From positions 7,626,001 to 7,690,000 of the forward strand of contig NC_071331.1 in NCBI RefSeq assembly GCF_010183535.1: a DNA stretch of 64,000 bases, read 5' to 3'. A program made the translations under genes and the position numbers. The number at the start of each line of letters is the position of its first letter. The stretch's first letter is position 1. The notes under the pieces are model-generated. The model saw only the letters and a list, made by a program, of their open reading frames with translations. It did not search any database and had not been told where the DNA came from. The DNA is from Caenorhabditis remanei. Its lineage: Eukaryota; Nematoda; Chromadorea; Rhabditida; Rhabditidae. Positions 1 to 10,179 of this stretch are shown piece after piece.

Positions 1-139
1 GTGCAGTTGAATTTCCCTAACTTATCTACAGAATGAAACTTAAATTCTCAATTTTCCAGTATTTAAAATGACGAAATAATCAAATCAAGTGATGCTTCCA
101 TTCATGAACTTATAAGAGCTTGTTCGGGAAAATAATAAC

Positions 140-160
140 AACTTTCGATGATATATGTTA
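140..160 (-). ncRNA. candidate 21U-RNA, core 201-208
   Basis: Minus-strand CTGTTTCA core at 201-208, preceded by TA in motif sense. A TACT start element puts the 5' U at 160, 41 nt from the core. Confidence 0.42.
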
Positions 161-248
161 GTAAAGAATCTCTCATCACCCCATCTCATAATCTCATCTT
201 TGAAACAGTACCCTTCTATGAAAATACGGTAATTTTTTGTTCTCATAA

Positions 249-269
249 CTACGATCAAGGATCAAAGAA
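249..269 (-). ncRNA. candidate 21U-RNA, core 307-314
   Basis: Core within AGTACTGTTTCAGAGA (motif sense). TGGT start element, spacing 38. The paralogous locus at 33010-33030 keeps the same TGGT at spacing 37, while the 21-nt bodies differ at some positions. Confidence 0.55.
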
Positions 270-482
270 CCACGGAAAGTATAACGTTCTCTAACAATAC
301 GTCTCTGAAACAGTACTACTGCCAGAGAAAATCATTGATAATTGAGAAATGGTTGCAATTCTAAAATTAATAACCTTTGGATGATTTGCCGTTTTATCAA
401 CTTTTTGAAACTGGCAAATCTAGAAGAATCTACTTTGAGAGAACATTACTTGATTTCCCTCTAGAGAATTCGTATATTCGTA

Positions 483-503
483 AATGCTTCGATGTGAAGA
501 TGA
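483..503 (-). ncRNA. candidate 21U-RNA, core 541-548
   Basis: Core 541-548. TACT start element, spacing 38. Related by duplication to the cores at 14184 and 18128, where a start element is also present at 36-42. Confidence 0.5.
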
Positions 504-625
504 GTAGCGAGTTCTTAAGCTTTACTAAATATGAATTTAATGAAACAGATTACTGTATATTAGTTTGAAATTGAATCTTTCAATTTTCAACTAATGGAAC
601 AGATGTTCCTGATGACTGGAAAAAA

Positions 626-931
626 CTTTTAAAGGCCCGGCTGAAAAATTTGAACTGAAATTTTGAACGAAAATTTGAATTTTTTGAATTTTTTCCCAAA
701 AATGTCGAATTTTTGACTATACTTCAGAATTCAATCAAAAGATAGTCATGCATCAAAAAATAGAAATTTTTAATGTAAAATTTCAAAAAAATCAAAAAAT
801 TTGGTAAAAAATAGGTACCTTTTTTTTGAAGCCGAGCCTTCGGGCCGGGCCGGGCCGGGCCTTGAAAATTCTCTACCGGCCCGGCCCGGGCCTTTGGGCC
901 TTGCCGGGTCGGGCCGTAAATTTGCAAGTAT
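626..931. mobile_element. GC-rich palindromic element
   Basis: A (GGGCC)n-rich inverted arrangement with an AT-rich middle similar to that of the element at 49489-49760 (shared CAGAATTCAATCAAAA and AATAGGTACC). It interrupts duplication B, whose other copies (14250, 18190) lack it. The right end resembles the CAAGTATG end of related elements, but I could not define an exact target duplication. Confidence 0.55.
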
Positions 932-1049
932 GGTGATAGTCTACATACATATTCTCTTAACTAGACTCGAAGAAGTTTTGTGAAAACTTGACATTATAAA
1001 ACAAAGACAAAATCTTGTTTCAGATTCAGAAAAACATGAAAATAAGGAA

Positions 1050-1070
1050 GATTCAGATGCAGTACAAATA
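1050..1070 (-). ncRNA. candidate 21U-RNA, core 1110-1117
   Basis: TATT start element, spacing 40. The duplicate locus with core 4774-4781 has the same TATT at spacing 39. Confidence 0.5.
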
Positions 1071-1261
1071 ATATTAAACCTTTAAAAAATTCCCGTAACA
1101 AAAGTCTGATGAAACAGTGGAAGCGCGGAGAGTAAATGTTTCACCTACTACTTACATAAGGATTCTTAAAGTGAATTTTGAATAACTAAAATTTCCACGA
1201 CATAATTTCTGTTTTCTCATAGCCAAATTCAAATAATTTGAGATTTCCCCTATAAAAATAC

Positions 1262-1282
1262 AAAACAGATCCCTCAAGAATA
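1262..1282 (-). ncRNA. candidate 21U-RNA, core 1322-1329
   Basis: TAAT start element, spacing 40. Core context (CTTTTGAAACAGTA on +) is shared with cores 9638, 14778 and 19300. Confidence 0.5.
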
Positions 1283-2063
1283 TTAGAGTCACACCAAAAC
1301 TTAACAGTTTCACAAGGCTTTTGAAACAGTACTTCAAAAATAAAATATCACTATCAGCTTAATTCACAGAATTCATTCATAGTGAACATAGTCAGAAAGC
1401 ATCTCTAATATTGTAAACAGTTAATTTTCTGCTTTTCGTTGCCGCTTCCAATGAACGCAACCAATATCATCAGAAATGCAGATAACACCAATTCCACTAG
1501 ATTATTGTTATGAATATAGAGAAAACAAATGCACCTTGGAACAGAAGTGGTCTTCTGAATCTTTTTTCTCATTTTAATTTTTGATTAAAAAAACAAGGCC
1601 AGTAAGTGGTCACTGAAACAAGAACAAGGACACTATTACGCGAGACTAGTAATCTTTCTGCTCGTGAAAAATATATAAGAAACCTGTAACAGTAGAATCT
1701 CAGAATTCTCAAATTTCACTTCTCACTTCGTATAGTGAACCTTAAGTTAGCTCCAACTCTATTAGTTTAAAAAAAATTGAAAACTGTACTCAGCGGCAAC
1801 GCCCACTCCCCTCTCCAGCGCGGCGTTCAATTTTCGAGCACTACCTCAAAAAATGGGCGTGGTCGCGCAGAAAAATTTGAATTCGCTATAACTTTTTTCA
1901 TCGAAAATCTACAAATGGTAGCTAAATCAAACGAGAATGATACCGATGAAAACAGTAAATTCCGAATGTTTTCTCTGATATATGTATATTGTCGAAATAA
2001 AAAAAGTGATACCCGGTGTTTGCGGACTTAATGCAAAATTATTAAAATTAGCATTAAGTCCGC

Positions 2064-2491
2064 TAGGCTTTCCATCCGGACGGGCGTTTCTGCGGGCGGC
2101 CCTCGCCCGCCCGGGCGGCGACCCGCCCGTGCCCGCCCTAGCCCGCCCTAGGGTAGACTGGCGTGACAAAATTTGTCTCTTTAATTTATTTTTTGCACAG
2201 TTTCAATCGTAGTTTGTCAAAAAAACCTATAGCACTGTCTTCCTAATTAAAAAAAAAGAAAACAAAAAAGTTTGCAGCAAAAAAGTTCGAACTCGGGAGG
2301 AGCAGATTCAAAAACAAGGTTGTTAACCACTAGACCAAGCCTTCGCTTGAAGGGAGAGAGAGGGGAAAGGGGGGTGAAGAAAGGAGAGGGTCACGCAAAG
2401 AAAAGAGAGGCGGTAGGGCCGCCTTAGGGCGGGTCGCCGCCCGCCCTAGGGCGGGTCGGGCGGGCATTTCGCCGCCCGGATGGAAAGCCTA
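2064..2491. mobile_element. 428-bp hAT-like MITE, copy 1
   Basis: Ends TAGGCTTTCCATCCGG and its inverse, with an 8-bp target duplication AAGTCCGC (2056-2063 and 2492-2499). GC-rich arms with CGGGCGGC repeats flank an AT-rich core that contains an antisense tRNA-like segment. Nearly identical to the copy at 7584-8011, so mobility is recent. The 8-bp duplication suggests a hAT-type transposase acting in trans. No transposase of that type is present here. Confidence 0.8.
2284..2346 (-). other. tRNA-like segment (relic)
   Basis: On the minus strand an A-box-like TGGTCTAGTGG is followed about 33 nt later by a B-box-like GAGTTCGAACT, and the outer bases can form a weak acceptor-like stem. The 3' half of the T arm does not pair, so this is not a functional tRNA but a tRNA-derived piece carried inside the MITE. 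Confidence 0.5.
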
Positions 2492-2533
2492 AAGTCCGCA
2501 AACACCGGGTATCACTTTTTTATTTCGACAATA

Positions 2534-3569
2534 CTTGTTTTCAAAGAGTAACACATTTTTGATATTTTTAATGTGTAAAGTGTTCCAAAACAAATTAAAC
2601 CAGAGAAATGTTCATATTTTCGATAGATTGGATCGGCATATGAAAAAATAAATTATCTGTTTCGGGAACTGTATTTTCTTTGTTACTTTCTTTAAGGAAG
2701 CTTCCAAGTCGATTATTTTTTTACAATATATTCACTATTAGAAAAACAAGTGTCTCCCCGAAATTACTGAGACATTACTATTTTAATCTGTAATAATTTC
2801 TCCATCCAGAAACTCTTATAATTTTCCTATATGTGAAGGCAAATCATTCATTATCAACCCTTATAGATCATCAACCTTTCTCATTGTTTTTGTTTTAATA
2901 ATTTCACGAAACAGTGGAATTGATAACGACTTGAGTCAAGTGTATGCAAAAATTCCCCAGTTTTCATCAAAATTTTAGTTTTTTTTTCCGTGCTTCTTGA
3001 TAATGTTACTTCATGACAGTTTCGTACTTATTTCATCAATATTAAATTTAGAATCATTGAAAAAATGGAACAATTCAAATTAAGTTGATATTACCTACTG
3101 TTTCATTTGATTTACAATTACGACAAAATTACCTTTTGAAATTACGATGTTAGTTTTTTCGGTATCACATTGCCAACTTGTTTCAACAGTTTATTTCCTC
3201 AAGTTCGAAATAACACTGATAATTTTAAATTTGGAGTAAAACCTAGTAAGAAAATTATTTATGCTCTAGCATTTTCTTTTTAAAATTTTGTTTTCGTAGA
3301 GGGGGCATTATCTTCTTTGGTTTTTGCCAAAACGGGAAATTTTAAGTCTTCGAAGACTGCTCCCTGTTCATACCGGTGCTTAACATTTTTGGTTATTGGG
3401 CTGTTTAACAGTGTCCTAATCAAAGACGGCAGACTCTTAATGACTTCCAGTGCCAATAAATTGTGGCAAAGTCGTCGAAAAAAGGAACTGTTTTACAAGT
3501 TTCATATTAGTACAGCAATCAAGTTAAAGATTTAATTTTTGTATTCCACAAATTTTAACTTAAATTAAC
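2534..3569. repeat. segmental duplication D, copy 1
   Basis: The block around 3317-3535 (TTGCCAAAACGGGAAATTTT, then CTGCTCCCTGTTCA and GGCCTGTTTAACAGTG-like text) recurs at 12902-13111, 30690-30900 and 36605-36800, always downstream of a 21U-type core. The similar short frames in these copies reflect duplication; one copy is frameshifted and none starts with a convincing signal. I do not call a gene. Confidence 0.65.
3148..3168 (+). ncRNA. candidate 21U-RNA, core 3098-3105
   Basis: Core in CTACTGTTTCATTTG. CGAT start element at spacing 43, longer than the 38-40 mode but conserved at the same spacing in the paralogue with core 30279-30286. Confidence 0.4.
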
Positions 3570-4060
3570 CATACTTGTCACGGGCCGGGCCGGGCCGGGC
3601 CGGGCCGGGCCCGCTAAAAAAATCTTCCGGCCCGGCCCGGCCCGTTCGGCCCGTCAAAATATTGAAAAAAAAATTTTTCGTCGTTTTCCCATTGTTTTTT
3701 CGTTTACTACTTCATGGCAAACATATTATTGATTAGAAATTATAAAAAGACAACAAGTGAAAACGGAAATTGTCAGAATAAGTTATTTTGTCACTATAAA
3801 CTTTGAGCCTCTCAAAGTCTCTGTGATAATCAGCCGATGATCAGAATCAGGATCAAGAACTTGCTGGAGGCTTCTGAAAGTAGTCTTATCGAATCCCCCG
3901 ACCTTGATTTAGTATAGACCGAAGAAAAATTTAATTTCCAAGACTTTCAATTCTATTTTTCAAAAATAATTTTTTGCTGCGGGCCCTGCGGGCCGGCCCG
4001 GGCCCTGCGGGCCGGCCCGGGCCCTGAAATTTTCAGCGGGCCCGTGATTTGACAAGTATG
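3570..4060. mobile_element. GC-rich hAT-like element, 491 bp
   Basis: Ends CATACTTGTCA and TGACAAGTATG, followed inwards by (GGGCC)n, with an 8-bp target duplication AAATTAAC on both sides (3562-3569 and 4061-4068). The AT-rich interior has no coding sequence. Confidence 0.78.
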
Positions 4061-4368
4061 AAATTAACGAATACTAACACTTGGGAGATAAGAGGTTCTG
4101 ACAAATTTTCTAAAATTTACTTTGGACACGTTGTTCAAGCACCGGAACAGGATGGGGCAAAAGATTTTTTGACTATCATATTCATAATGGTCGAACGTGA
4201 TCCATCTATTCATGAATTCATTATAACAGCAATAACTATTCAGCGAAAGTCCGTAGATAATTGTTAGCCACTTCACACTTTGTACGATTATCAAACTATA
4301 CACTTTGGGAAAAATTGGAATTGGTGAAACTTAACCCTTTTCGGTGATATTGTTGCAGATTATTTTCA

Positions 4369-4389
4369 TTCTGTACTTCAGTAAAGTCA
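4369..4389 (-). ncRNA. candidate 21U-RNA, core 4429-4436
   Basis: TACT start element, spacing 40. Core flank (CTGAAACAGTACTAC on +) matches the cores at 307 and 33067. Confidence 0.52.
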
Positions 4390-4714
4390 GTAAAACAAGG
4401 AAGCCAAACAATATTCTTATCTCATTTCTGAAACAGTACTACGGTCAGAGAAAACAATTCATAATTGAGGAAACCATAACGACCACAAACATTCAGAGAG
4501 TATTATTCTTGGTACATACGTATTACTTTTAGTAGCACAGAAATCTAGGAAAAATTTATTTCGAATTATTTAGCTAAACTAAATTATTACAATTCCCAAT
4601 TTCACCTCAGCTTCAATAAGTTTTTGGAAGAGTTCTATTTCCAAAATCCTTGTTATAGTTTTTTGCAAGAGTCTACTTTCACAACTAAAGAAACCCCTGA
4701 ATAAATACTTTCAC

Positions 4715-4735
4715 GAATTAAGTGATATGCGAATA
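4715..4735 (-). ncRNA. candidate 21U-RNA, core 4774-4781
   Basis: TATT start element, spacing 39. A second TATT gives spacing 42. Duplicate of the locus with core 1110-1117. Confidence 0.5.
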
Positions 4736-5087
4736 ATACTAAACATTAATAAATTCCCGAAACATTAGTCGGATGAAACAGTGAAGCATGGGGAGTAAAG
4801 GTTACAGCGAATACATCAAAACCAATTTACAAAAGAAGTGAATTTTGAATGACTATTTCTCACCAAAAGTTTCACCACGCAATTTCTATTTTCTCATAGT
4901 CAAGTAGATTCATCTATCAAAAAACAGATTTCAAGAAAGTATTTAGAAAGGCTGAGTGTTACTTTAGCATTGCTTTTAAATATAGGGTACAAGGAATTTA
5001 CAACGATGAGAACTAAAATAATCTGCATGAACATTAGTTTCCTGTTTCATGAACCCGATGAATCAGTGGCAATATGATTGTTCGTAT

Positions 5088-5108
5088 TCGTACGGATTGA
5101 AAGTTCAC
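5088..5108 (+). ncRNA. candidate 21U-RNA, core 5042-5049
   Basis: Core followed by TGAACCCGATGAATCAGTG, a downstream block shared with cores 8315, 14729 and 18919. TATT start element at spacing 39. Two of the three paralogues clearly keep 39 and the third has a site at 39 too. Confidence 0.58.
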
Positions 5109-5442
5109 AAGTTTTTCTCTTGCCCTTCGCATTCTACTAGATGCATTGTTTGCAGTCCCATAGTTTATATTTTGTTTATCACTTTAATTTTGAAAAAACT
5201 GCATGATATGTAATTCAGATCAGTTTTAAACAAAATTGTCCCGTGTTTCCTTTAATTTTGTTCAAAAAGCTAATTAACCCACAATAACACCAGCAGATTA
5301 ACAACTCTAATTTCTAATCATAGCAACCATATTTGCAGATTCAAACAACTTAATTGTAAAAACATATATGCTTCATAAAGCTTTTGAAACAACACTTTTG
5401 CTCAAAAAATATTATTGATATCAAAAACATAATATCACTACC

Positions 5443-6119
5443 CACAGTCTCCCAAACCCCGAAAAACAACTGCAAGCGAAAGTTCTCAGTGGAGCGCAAA
5501 GGCCGCGCGCTACAGTAGTCAAAAATAATTTTTAAATTAATTTTTCAACTGAAAATTTTGATTTTATTCAAATTACGAACAATAGAGGAAATAAAAAGTG
5601 AAAATTGTCCATAACAAATAACGAGAAAGGCAAAAGCAATATTTTGGAAAAAACAAAACTATTTTTGAAGCAAAAATAAAGGCGCTGATACAGATCGAAG
5701 TTTTGGCCTGAAAAATCGGTTTTTCCATTATTTCTCGAAACTTATTCGGCAAAAAAGTGACCCATCCATAATAAATGAATATCTATTTATTGCGGATTTT
5801 TTGAGCTATTATAGAGGTGGAAACGTCGAGAAATAGAGAGCTGGATACAGTTTGAAGTCGAGAATTCGCCAATAAATTTTGTGAAAAAATATCAAATGCA
5901 ACACTCAAAAGACATGATATCATGGTTTTTAGAAAAATAATTGTTTTTCCTTGATGTATTCATCACATTAACCTTTATTGAAGTGACTTTTTCATCTTTA
6001 GCTTTACGCTAAAAATTAAAAAATTCACTTTTAGACCTGCAAATTTCTCAAATTTTTCGTTTCGTGAGGGGAGATCGAAAATTTCCTTGCAGTTCTTACT
6101 CGGACTTTGGGAGACCGTG
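5443..6119. mobile_element. CAC...GTG element, 677 bp, 5-bp target duplication
   Basis: Termini CACAGTCTCCCAAA and the inverse of CACGGTCTCCCAAA, flanked by CTACC on both sides. Paralogous empty sites exist at 14831, 19350 and about 1350. The AT-rich interior has no transposase frame. CAC ends plus 5-bp duplication recall Transib, but the family is inferred. Confidence 0.65.
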
Positions 6120-6255
6120 CTACCACCTTAATTCTCATAGTGAACACAGTGAGAAACCACCACTGTTTTTATCCAATTTGAAAAGAATTAACTAAATTTT
6201 TGCTTTCTGATGCCACAACCCTGATTTCAGGGTCTTGAAAAGTATGTGAAAAACG

Positions 6256-6263
6256 TGAAACAG
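6256..6263 (-). promoter_or_regulatory. 21U-type core without start element
   Basis: Exact core (minus strand) but no YRNT at 36-44 nt. The paralogous positions near 1690 and 19650 lack an exact core, so this may be a decaying or inactive locus. Confidence 0.35.
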
Positions 6264-6411
6264 TAGAATCTCAGAATTTTCAAATTTCACTTCTCACTTT
6301 GTAACGTGAACCTCAAGTTTCCTATAACGTTATTACTTAACCTTCTAAAATAGTACTAAACGGCCACGCCCATTCCCATTTCAGTGCTGTGTTCAATTTT
6401 TGAACACTGCT

Positions 6412-7069
6412 CACGGTACCCTACAGTGACGAAAGTATCCGATTGTGCGCAGCGAGTATCGAGTAATGCGCCAGGGACTGGACAGGCGCGTTTCCCGCTT
6501 CAATTTTACAGTTTGTCCTTTTGCACTGAAAATTCGGCGAAACACGAAAAAAAGTGTTTAAAAAATTTTTTCTGCAATTTTAAGATGATAGCCTTCTAGA
6601 TAATGTTGAGAGCTATCGAAAAAGTGCAAACATTCTAAAATCGGTGCAATATTGGAGGAGGAGATCTCAACTGAAGGGATTCTGAACCAATAAATTTCAA
6701 TTTTGAACAGTTACAAAGGATAGAAATGTATTCCAAGGAATTTTTAGACTGAAAAATACGAGAAAAGGAAGGAAAAAAGTTATTATACTCGCTAAAATGC
6801 CCTGTTTTTCCATTTTCTACATTATACTTCGAAAAACTTTTTTGCTTTTTTTTTGGTTTTTCTATTCCCAAAGTGTTAGTAAAAATACAAAAACACTTTT
6901 TCTTGTCTCTTATTTGTATTTTTAGTGATTACAACGGAAAAATTCCGAATTTCCGATTTTTGAAATTTTCATCAATTCTTAGACCTGCAATTTGAACAAA
7001 GTTGGCGAAAAAATGCACGAGAAATGCGTCAGTATTGTTGCTTGCGCATCGTCACTGTAATGGGCCGTG
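6412..7069. mobile_element. CAC...GTG element, 658 bp, 5-bp target duplication
   Basis: Terminal inverted repeats CACGGTACCCTACAGTGACG and CACGGCCCATTACAGTGACG (inverse of the right end), flanked by CTGCT on both sides. Same terminal style as the element at 5443-6119 but no obvious internal similarity. Non-coding. Confidence 0.7.
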
Positions 7070-7544
7070 CTGCTGCAAGAGTTGGGCGTTGCTGCAAAAG
7101 ATGTATGACCTAATAGATTCTAATTTTTTCAAAAGACTTTTAGTTTCTCTAAGAATCTGTATTTTTTAAAATGAGAATCCAAATAATTTTCTGTTACATA
7201 AGCCGTGTATAACATTGGAAACATATTTAGTTACGATTTTTTATCGATAGGAATGCCCACTTTTTAAAATGGAAACCGTTCTGTCTTATTAATGTCGAAG
7301 GGTTGTAAGTTTTAATTACATAAACCCGACAGAACAGTGAAAATAAAACGAGTTTTTTTAAGTCCTTGTTTTGCTTAATAAATGAGTTTTCACAGATTCT
7401 CTACTGTCAGAAAACACGAACTTTTTAATGTGAAATCAACCGAGCGGTCCCAAAAAAGTTAAATCATTTTGATAGTTATTTCTTCCAATTCATCTTGTGT
7501 TATTTTTAAATTGAAGCTGTATTTACGTGACCTTATTTATTAGG

Positions 7545-8129
7545 ATGCCTCAAAGTGTCAAAAAAAGGACCTCTCACCGTGAAGTAGGCTTTCCATCCGG
7601 ACGGGCGTTTCTGCGGGCGGCCCTCGCCCGCCCGGGCGGCGACCCGCCCGTGCCCGCCCTAGCCCGCCCTAGGGTAGACTGGCGTGACAAAATTTGTCTC
7701 TTTAATTTATTTTTTGCACAGTTTCAATCGTAGTTTGTCAAAAAAACCTATAGCACTGTCTTCCTAATTAAAAAAAAAAGAAAACAAAAAAGTTTGCAGC
7801 AAAAAAGTTCGAACTCGGGAGGAGCAGATTCAAAAACAAGGTTGTTAACCACTAGACCAAGCCTTCGCTTGAAGGGAGAGAGGGGAAAGGGGGGTGAAGA
7901 AAGGAGAGGGTCACGCAAAGAAAAGAGAGGCGGTAGGGCCGCCTTAGGGCGGGTCGCCGCCCGCCCTAGGGCGGGTCGGGCGGGCATTTCGCCGCCCGGA
8001 TGGAAAGCCTACCGTGAAGATTTGCTTAGGTTTCAAAATCTTTTCATGTTCACGGCGAGAGAATTTTTCTTTGAAAATAAGGCAAATCTTCACGGCGAGA
8101 GGCCCATTTTTGACACTTTGAAGCCTCAT
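7545..8129. mobile_element. palindromic MITE, interrupted
   Basis: Inverted arms (CTCAAAGTGTCAAAAA... left, inverse right) ending in C(A/G)CCGTGAAG near the centre. A 428-bp element sits inside. The right half retains an extra internal hairpin with GGCAAATCTTCACGG. Flanking DNA (7070-7544 and 8130-8300) has no recognised gene. Confidence 0.6.
7584..8011. mobile_element. 428-bp hAT-like MITE, copy 2
   Basis: Same ends and length as the element at 2064-2491, with only small indel differences. The 8-bp target duplication is CCGTGAAG (7576-7583 and 8012-8019). The antisense tRNA-like segment is at 7807-7868. The frames crossing it come from its GC-rich arms and are not genes. Confidence 0.8.
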
Positions 8130-8360
8130 AACTCGTTTTAGACGAATTTTCGGACCTGGCTCGAAGATACTTTTTTCTTTTCTACAAAATTCTGAGTCGA
8201 TCTATATCAAAAAATCTCGATTTTTGGAATACCGCAGTCCCCCTTTAATCCTTGATTAACAACTCCAACAACTGCATCCGAGTGATATGATCTGGAAATG
8301 GATAATTTTGTTTCCTGTTTCATGAACCCGATGAATCAGTGACATAATTGTTCGTATTAG

Positions 8361-8381
8361 TTTCGTTCGGATTGAATGTGT
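8361..8381 (+). ncRNA. candidate 21U-RNA, core 8315-8322
   Basis: TAGT start element at spacing 39. TATT at 8358 (spacing 36) aligns with the paralogue's start, because this copy lost 3 nt in the spacer. Confidence 0.45.
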
Positions 8382-8581
8382 CACAAGTTTATTCCCTTCC
8401 ACTTCGCAATGTTCTTGATGGAGTCCCATCGCCAATTTTTTATTTACCGTTATAATTTTAGAACACTACTGATTAATAACTCTAATTTCTAATCATAGCA
8501 AGCATATTCGCAGACTCAAATAACTTGAGATTTCCTCTATAAAAATCGAAAGATGCTATCAACTAGATCACACCAACACCA

Positions 8582-9618
8582 CAGGTGAGTCGCGAACGAC
8601 CCGTTACGGATGTACCGCAAGTCGCGCGCGGTCCGCATAGGAATCATATGTGGGTCCGTATGCGATCAGTAACGGATCGGATCGCGAACGGTTTGAATGT
8701 AACGGCGAGCGCTTCCTCCCTTCTATTTTTGTTCTCATTTACTACAAAACTCCGGTTTTTCCAGTCAAACCATACAAAATGGATATTTTATTTTGTTTAT
8801 TCTGAAAAAGATAACATTTAATACATAAATACATGATTAATACATAAATAAATACGTAAAAATTACATAACATTGGGATAATTAGGTTCACAAAAATAGG
8901 TTCGAATCTGGGACGGAGACGGCGGATGACTTCTGATTTGACCGTTCTTGTACCCCTGAAATCGTAATATTGAGAGTACGGTACAATTTTGTAGCTCCTT
9001 TTACCGCATTGTTCCATTCGAACTCTGCACCATTTCCCTCGTTAACTGCCGAAATTCTGAAGAAATTGATTAAAATATTATTTTGTATTGGCGATACTTA
9101 CTTCCATTGATAGTCGTTTATCCATTTTATGCAGCTGGCGGAGGCACGAACGTCCATCTTTTCCTTCTGTCGCCGTTAATCATTTTCTGAAAAGTAATAA
9201 ATTTAGGATAATTCCATGGAAAGTCAAATGTATCGACGGCTTCCGGTGCAATCCTCACGCGAGTGAAATTTTTTAAAGCAAGATTTTGAACGATCGCGGA
9301 TGAAAAAAGCTCAAAATTAGAAAACAAACACGAAAAATAAATAATTCAGCAAGAAAAAATTAGATGGACGAGGGTGCAGTCTTTAGTCCCTCAGACCTCA
9401 GCCATCGGTAACGGATCCGTACGCGAATCCGTATTCCAACCGCGTGCGAGACAATTGCGTTTCTGCGCAAAAGTACAGAGTCGTATTCTATCCGTTCGCG
9501 ATTTTTGGAAACGGACCGTACGCGACTGGCCAGTCGTGAAAATAGCCGTAACGGATCAGTTACGGACCAGAAACCTGGTCCATCCGCATACGGTTGAAGC
9601 GCACTTTACCTGTGACAT
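8582..9618. mobile_element. CG-rich repeat-ended insertion, about 1.04 kb
   Basis: Begins ACAGGTGAGTCGCG and ends GCGCACTTTACCTGT, a loose inverted repeat. Both ends carry reiterated, mutually inverted words such as TAACGGATC, CCGTACGCGA and GCGAACGG. The middle (8720-9370) is AT-rich and non-coding. It sits within duplication B just before the 9621/9638 cores. Class not recognised. Confidence 0.5.
9578..9598 (-). ncRNA. candidate 21U-RNA, core 9638-9645
   Basis: CGCT start element, spacing 40. The predicted 21-mer lies inside the inserted repeat ending near 9618, so the insertion would have replaced the ancestral 21U body while keeping a usable start. Confidence 0.4.
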
Positions 9619-9671
9619 ACCTGTTTCACTAAACTGTTGAAACAGTACTTATGCTCAGAAAAAAAAATTAA

Positions 9672-9692
9672 TGAGTTTCTGTTATGGTTTGT
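9672..9692 (+). ncRNA. candidate 21U-RNA, core 9621-9628
   Basis: Core 9621-9628 lies 9 nt from an opposite-strand core. The only start element in range is TAAT at spacing 44, at the edge of the usual range. Confidence 0.3.
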
Positions 9693-10158
9693 GCTAATTA
9701 GAACACGTGTCAATCGCGTAACGGAGAAATGAAATACTTCCATTTATTATGAAATTTTTGAAACTGAAAAGTTTCAAGGGAAGGTTTTTAGATGAACTTT
9801 TGAAGTTTCGAGACATTCCTATCCACATGATGAAAACCCATTAGCTCGATAGATCAGTATTTTCTGAAATGATCAGATGTTACATTAGATTTTATTTCAA
9901 TTATCGCCAGTTTCAGAGAAATATTATTTCATTGGAGAAACACCTCTCTATTAATGATGTGTTGATGTTTTGCAATTAGAGCTTATTCTGAAAACAATAA
10001 AAATTGGAAAAATAATTTCAAAACTTATTTCAAAAACGTTTTTGGATTACTACTCGAAAGAAATTCGGAAATTTTTAAAAATCCTAGAACTCGTTAAATC
10101 TCTAATTTCCCTTCTGTTTCATACCAATTTCATAATTTGATATTATTTTTTTCTATAT

Positions 10159-10179
10159 TAATTGTTGACTTCTTTTTTC
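10159..10179 (+). ncRNA. candidate 21U-RNA, core 10114-10121
   Basis: TATT start element at spacing 38 and TAAT at 41. Paralogues: cores 21896 and 34041, all in the context CCTTTCTGTTTCATA or close to it. Confidence 0.5.

Larger units (their letters stand above)
1..600. repeat. segmental duplication A, copy 1
   Basis: Shares a colinear series of blocks with 32770-33240: the GTGCAGTTGAAT opening, the ATGACGAAATA block, the two 21U-type cores and a short frame beginning MDD(L/F)PFY. I do not read that frame as a real protein. Its similarity follows the duplication and it ends at unrelated sequence in the second copy. Confidence 0.7.
590..1985. repeat. segmental duplication B, copy 1
   Basis: Blocks recur at about 4620-5440 plus 6130-6400, 14210-15180 and 18080-19700, with shorter pieces at 8270-8580. 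A diagnostic stretch is the CTGATGACTGGAA block followed by CATACATATTCTCTTAACTAG. This copy carries a GC-rich palindromic insertion at about 626-930. No gene seen. Confidence 0.65.
1989..2531. mobile_element. TA-flanked palindromic MITE, interrupted
   Basis: Terminal inverted repeat TTGTCGAAATAAAAAAAGTG with a GGTGTTTGCGGACTT extension, and TA on both sides (1987-1988 and 2532-2533), as expected for a Tc1/mariner-type non-autonomous element. The centre contains an inserted 428-bp element. The inner TTTGCGGACT motif is shared with the MITE at 53122-53315. Confidence 0.75.
4061..5442. repeat. duplication A/B mosaic
   Basis: Contains the 4339-4450 block matching duplication A and the 4620-5440 block matching B. 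No gene seen. Two minus and one plus 21U-type loci lie here. Confidence 0.55.

Noticed and set aside
2284..2346. Functional tRNA gene
   Set aside because: A and B boxes are recognisable, but the T-arm 3' side and acceptor stem do not pair properly.
3317..3535. Similar short frames at 3317, 12902 and 36611 (VFAKTGNFK...), suggesting a small conserved protein
   Set aside because: Similarity is explained by segmental duplication. The copy at 36611 is frameshifted and shortened, and spacer DNA is as conserved as the frame.
7748..8141. Frames of 79 and 115 codons across the 428-bp MITE
   Set aside because: Produced by GC-rich terminal repeats. The frame does not persist in the copy at 2064-2491.
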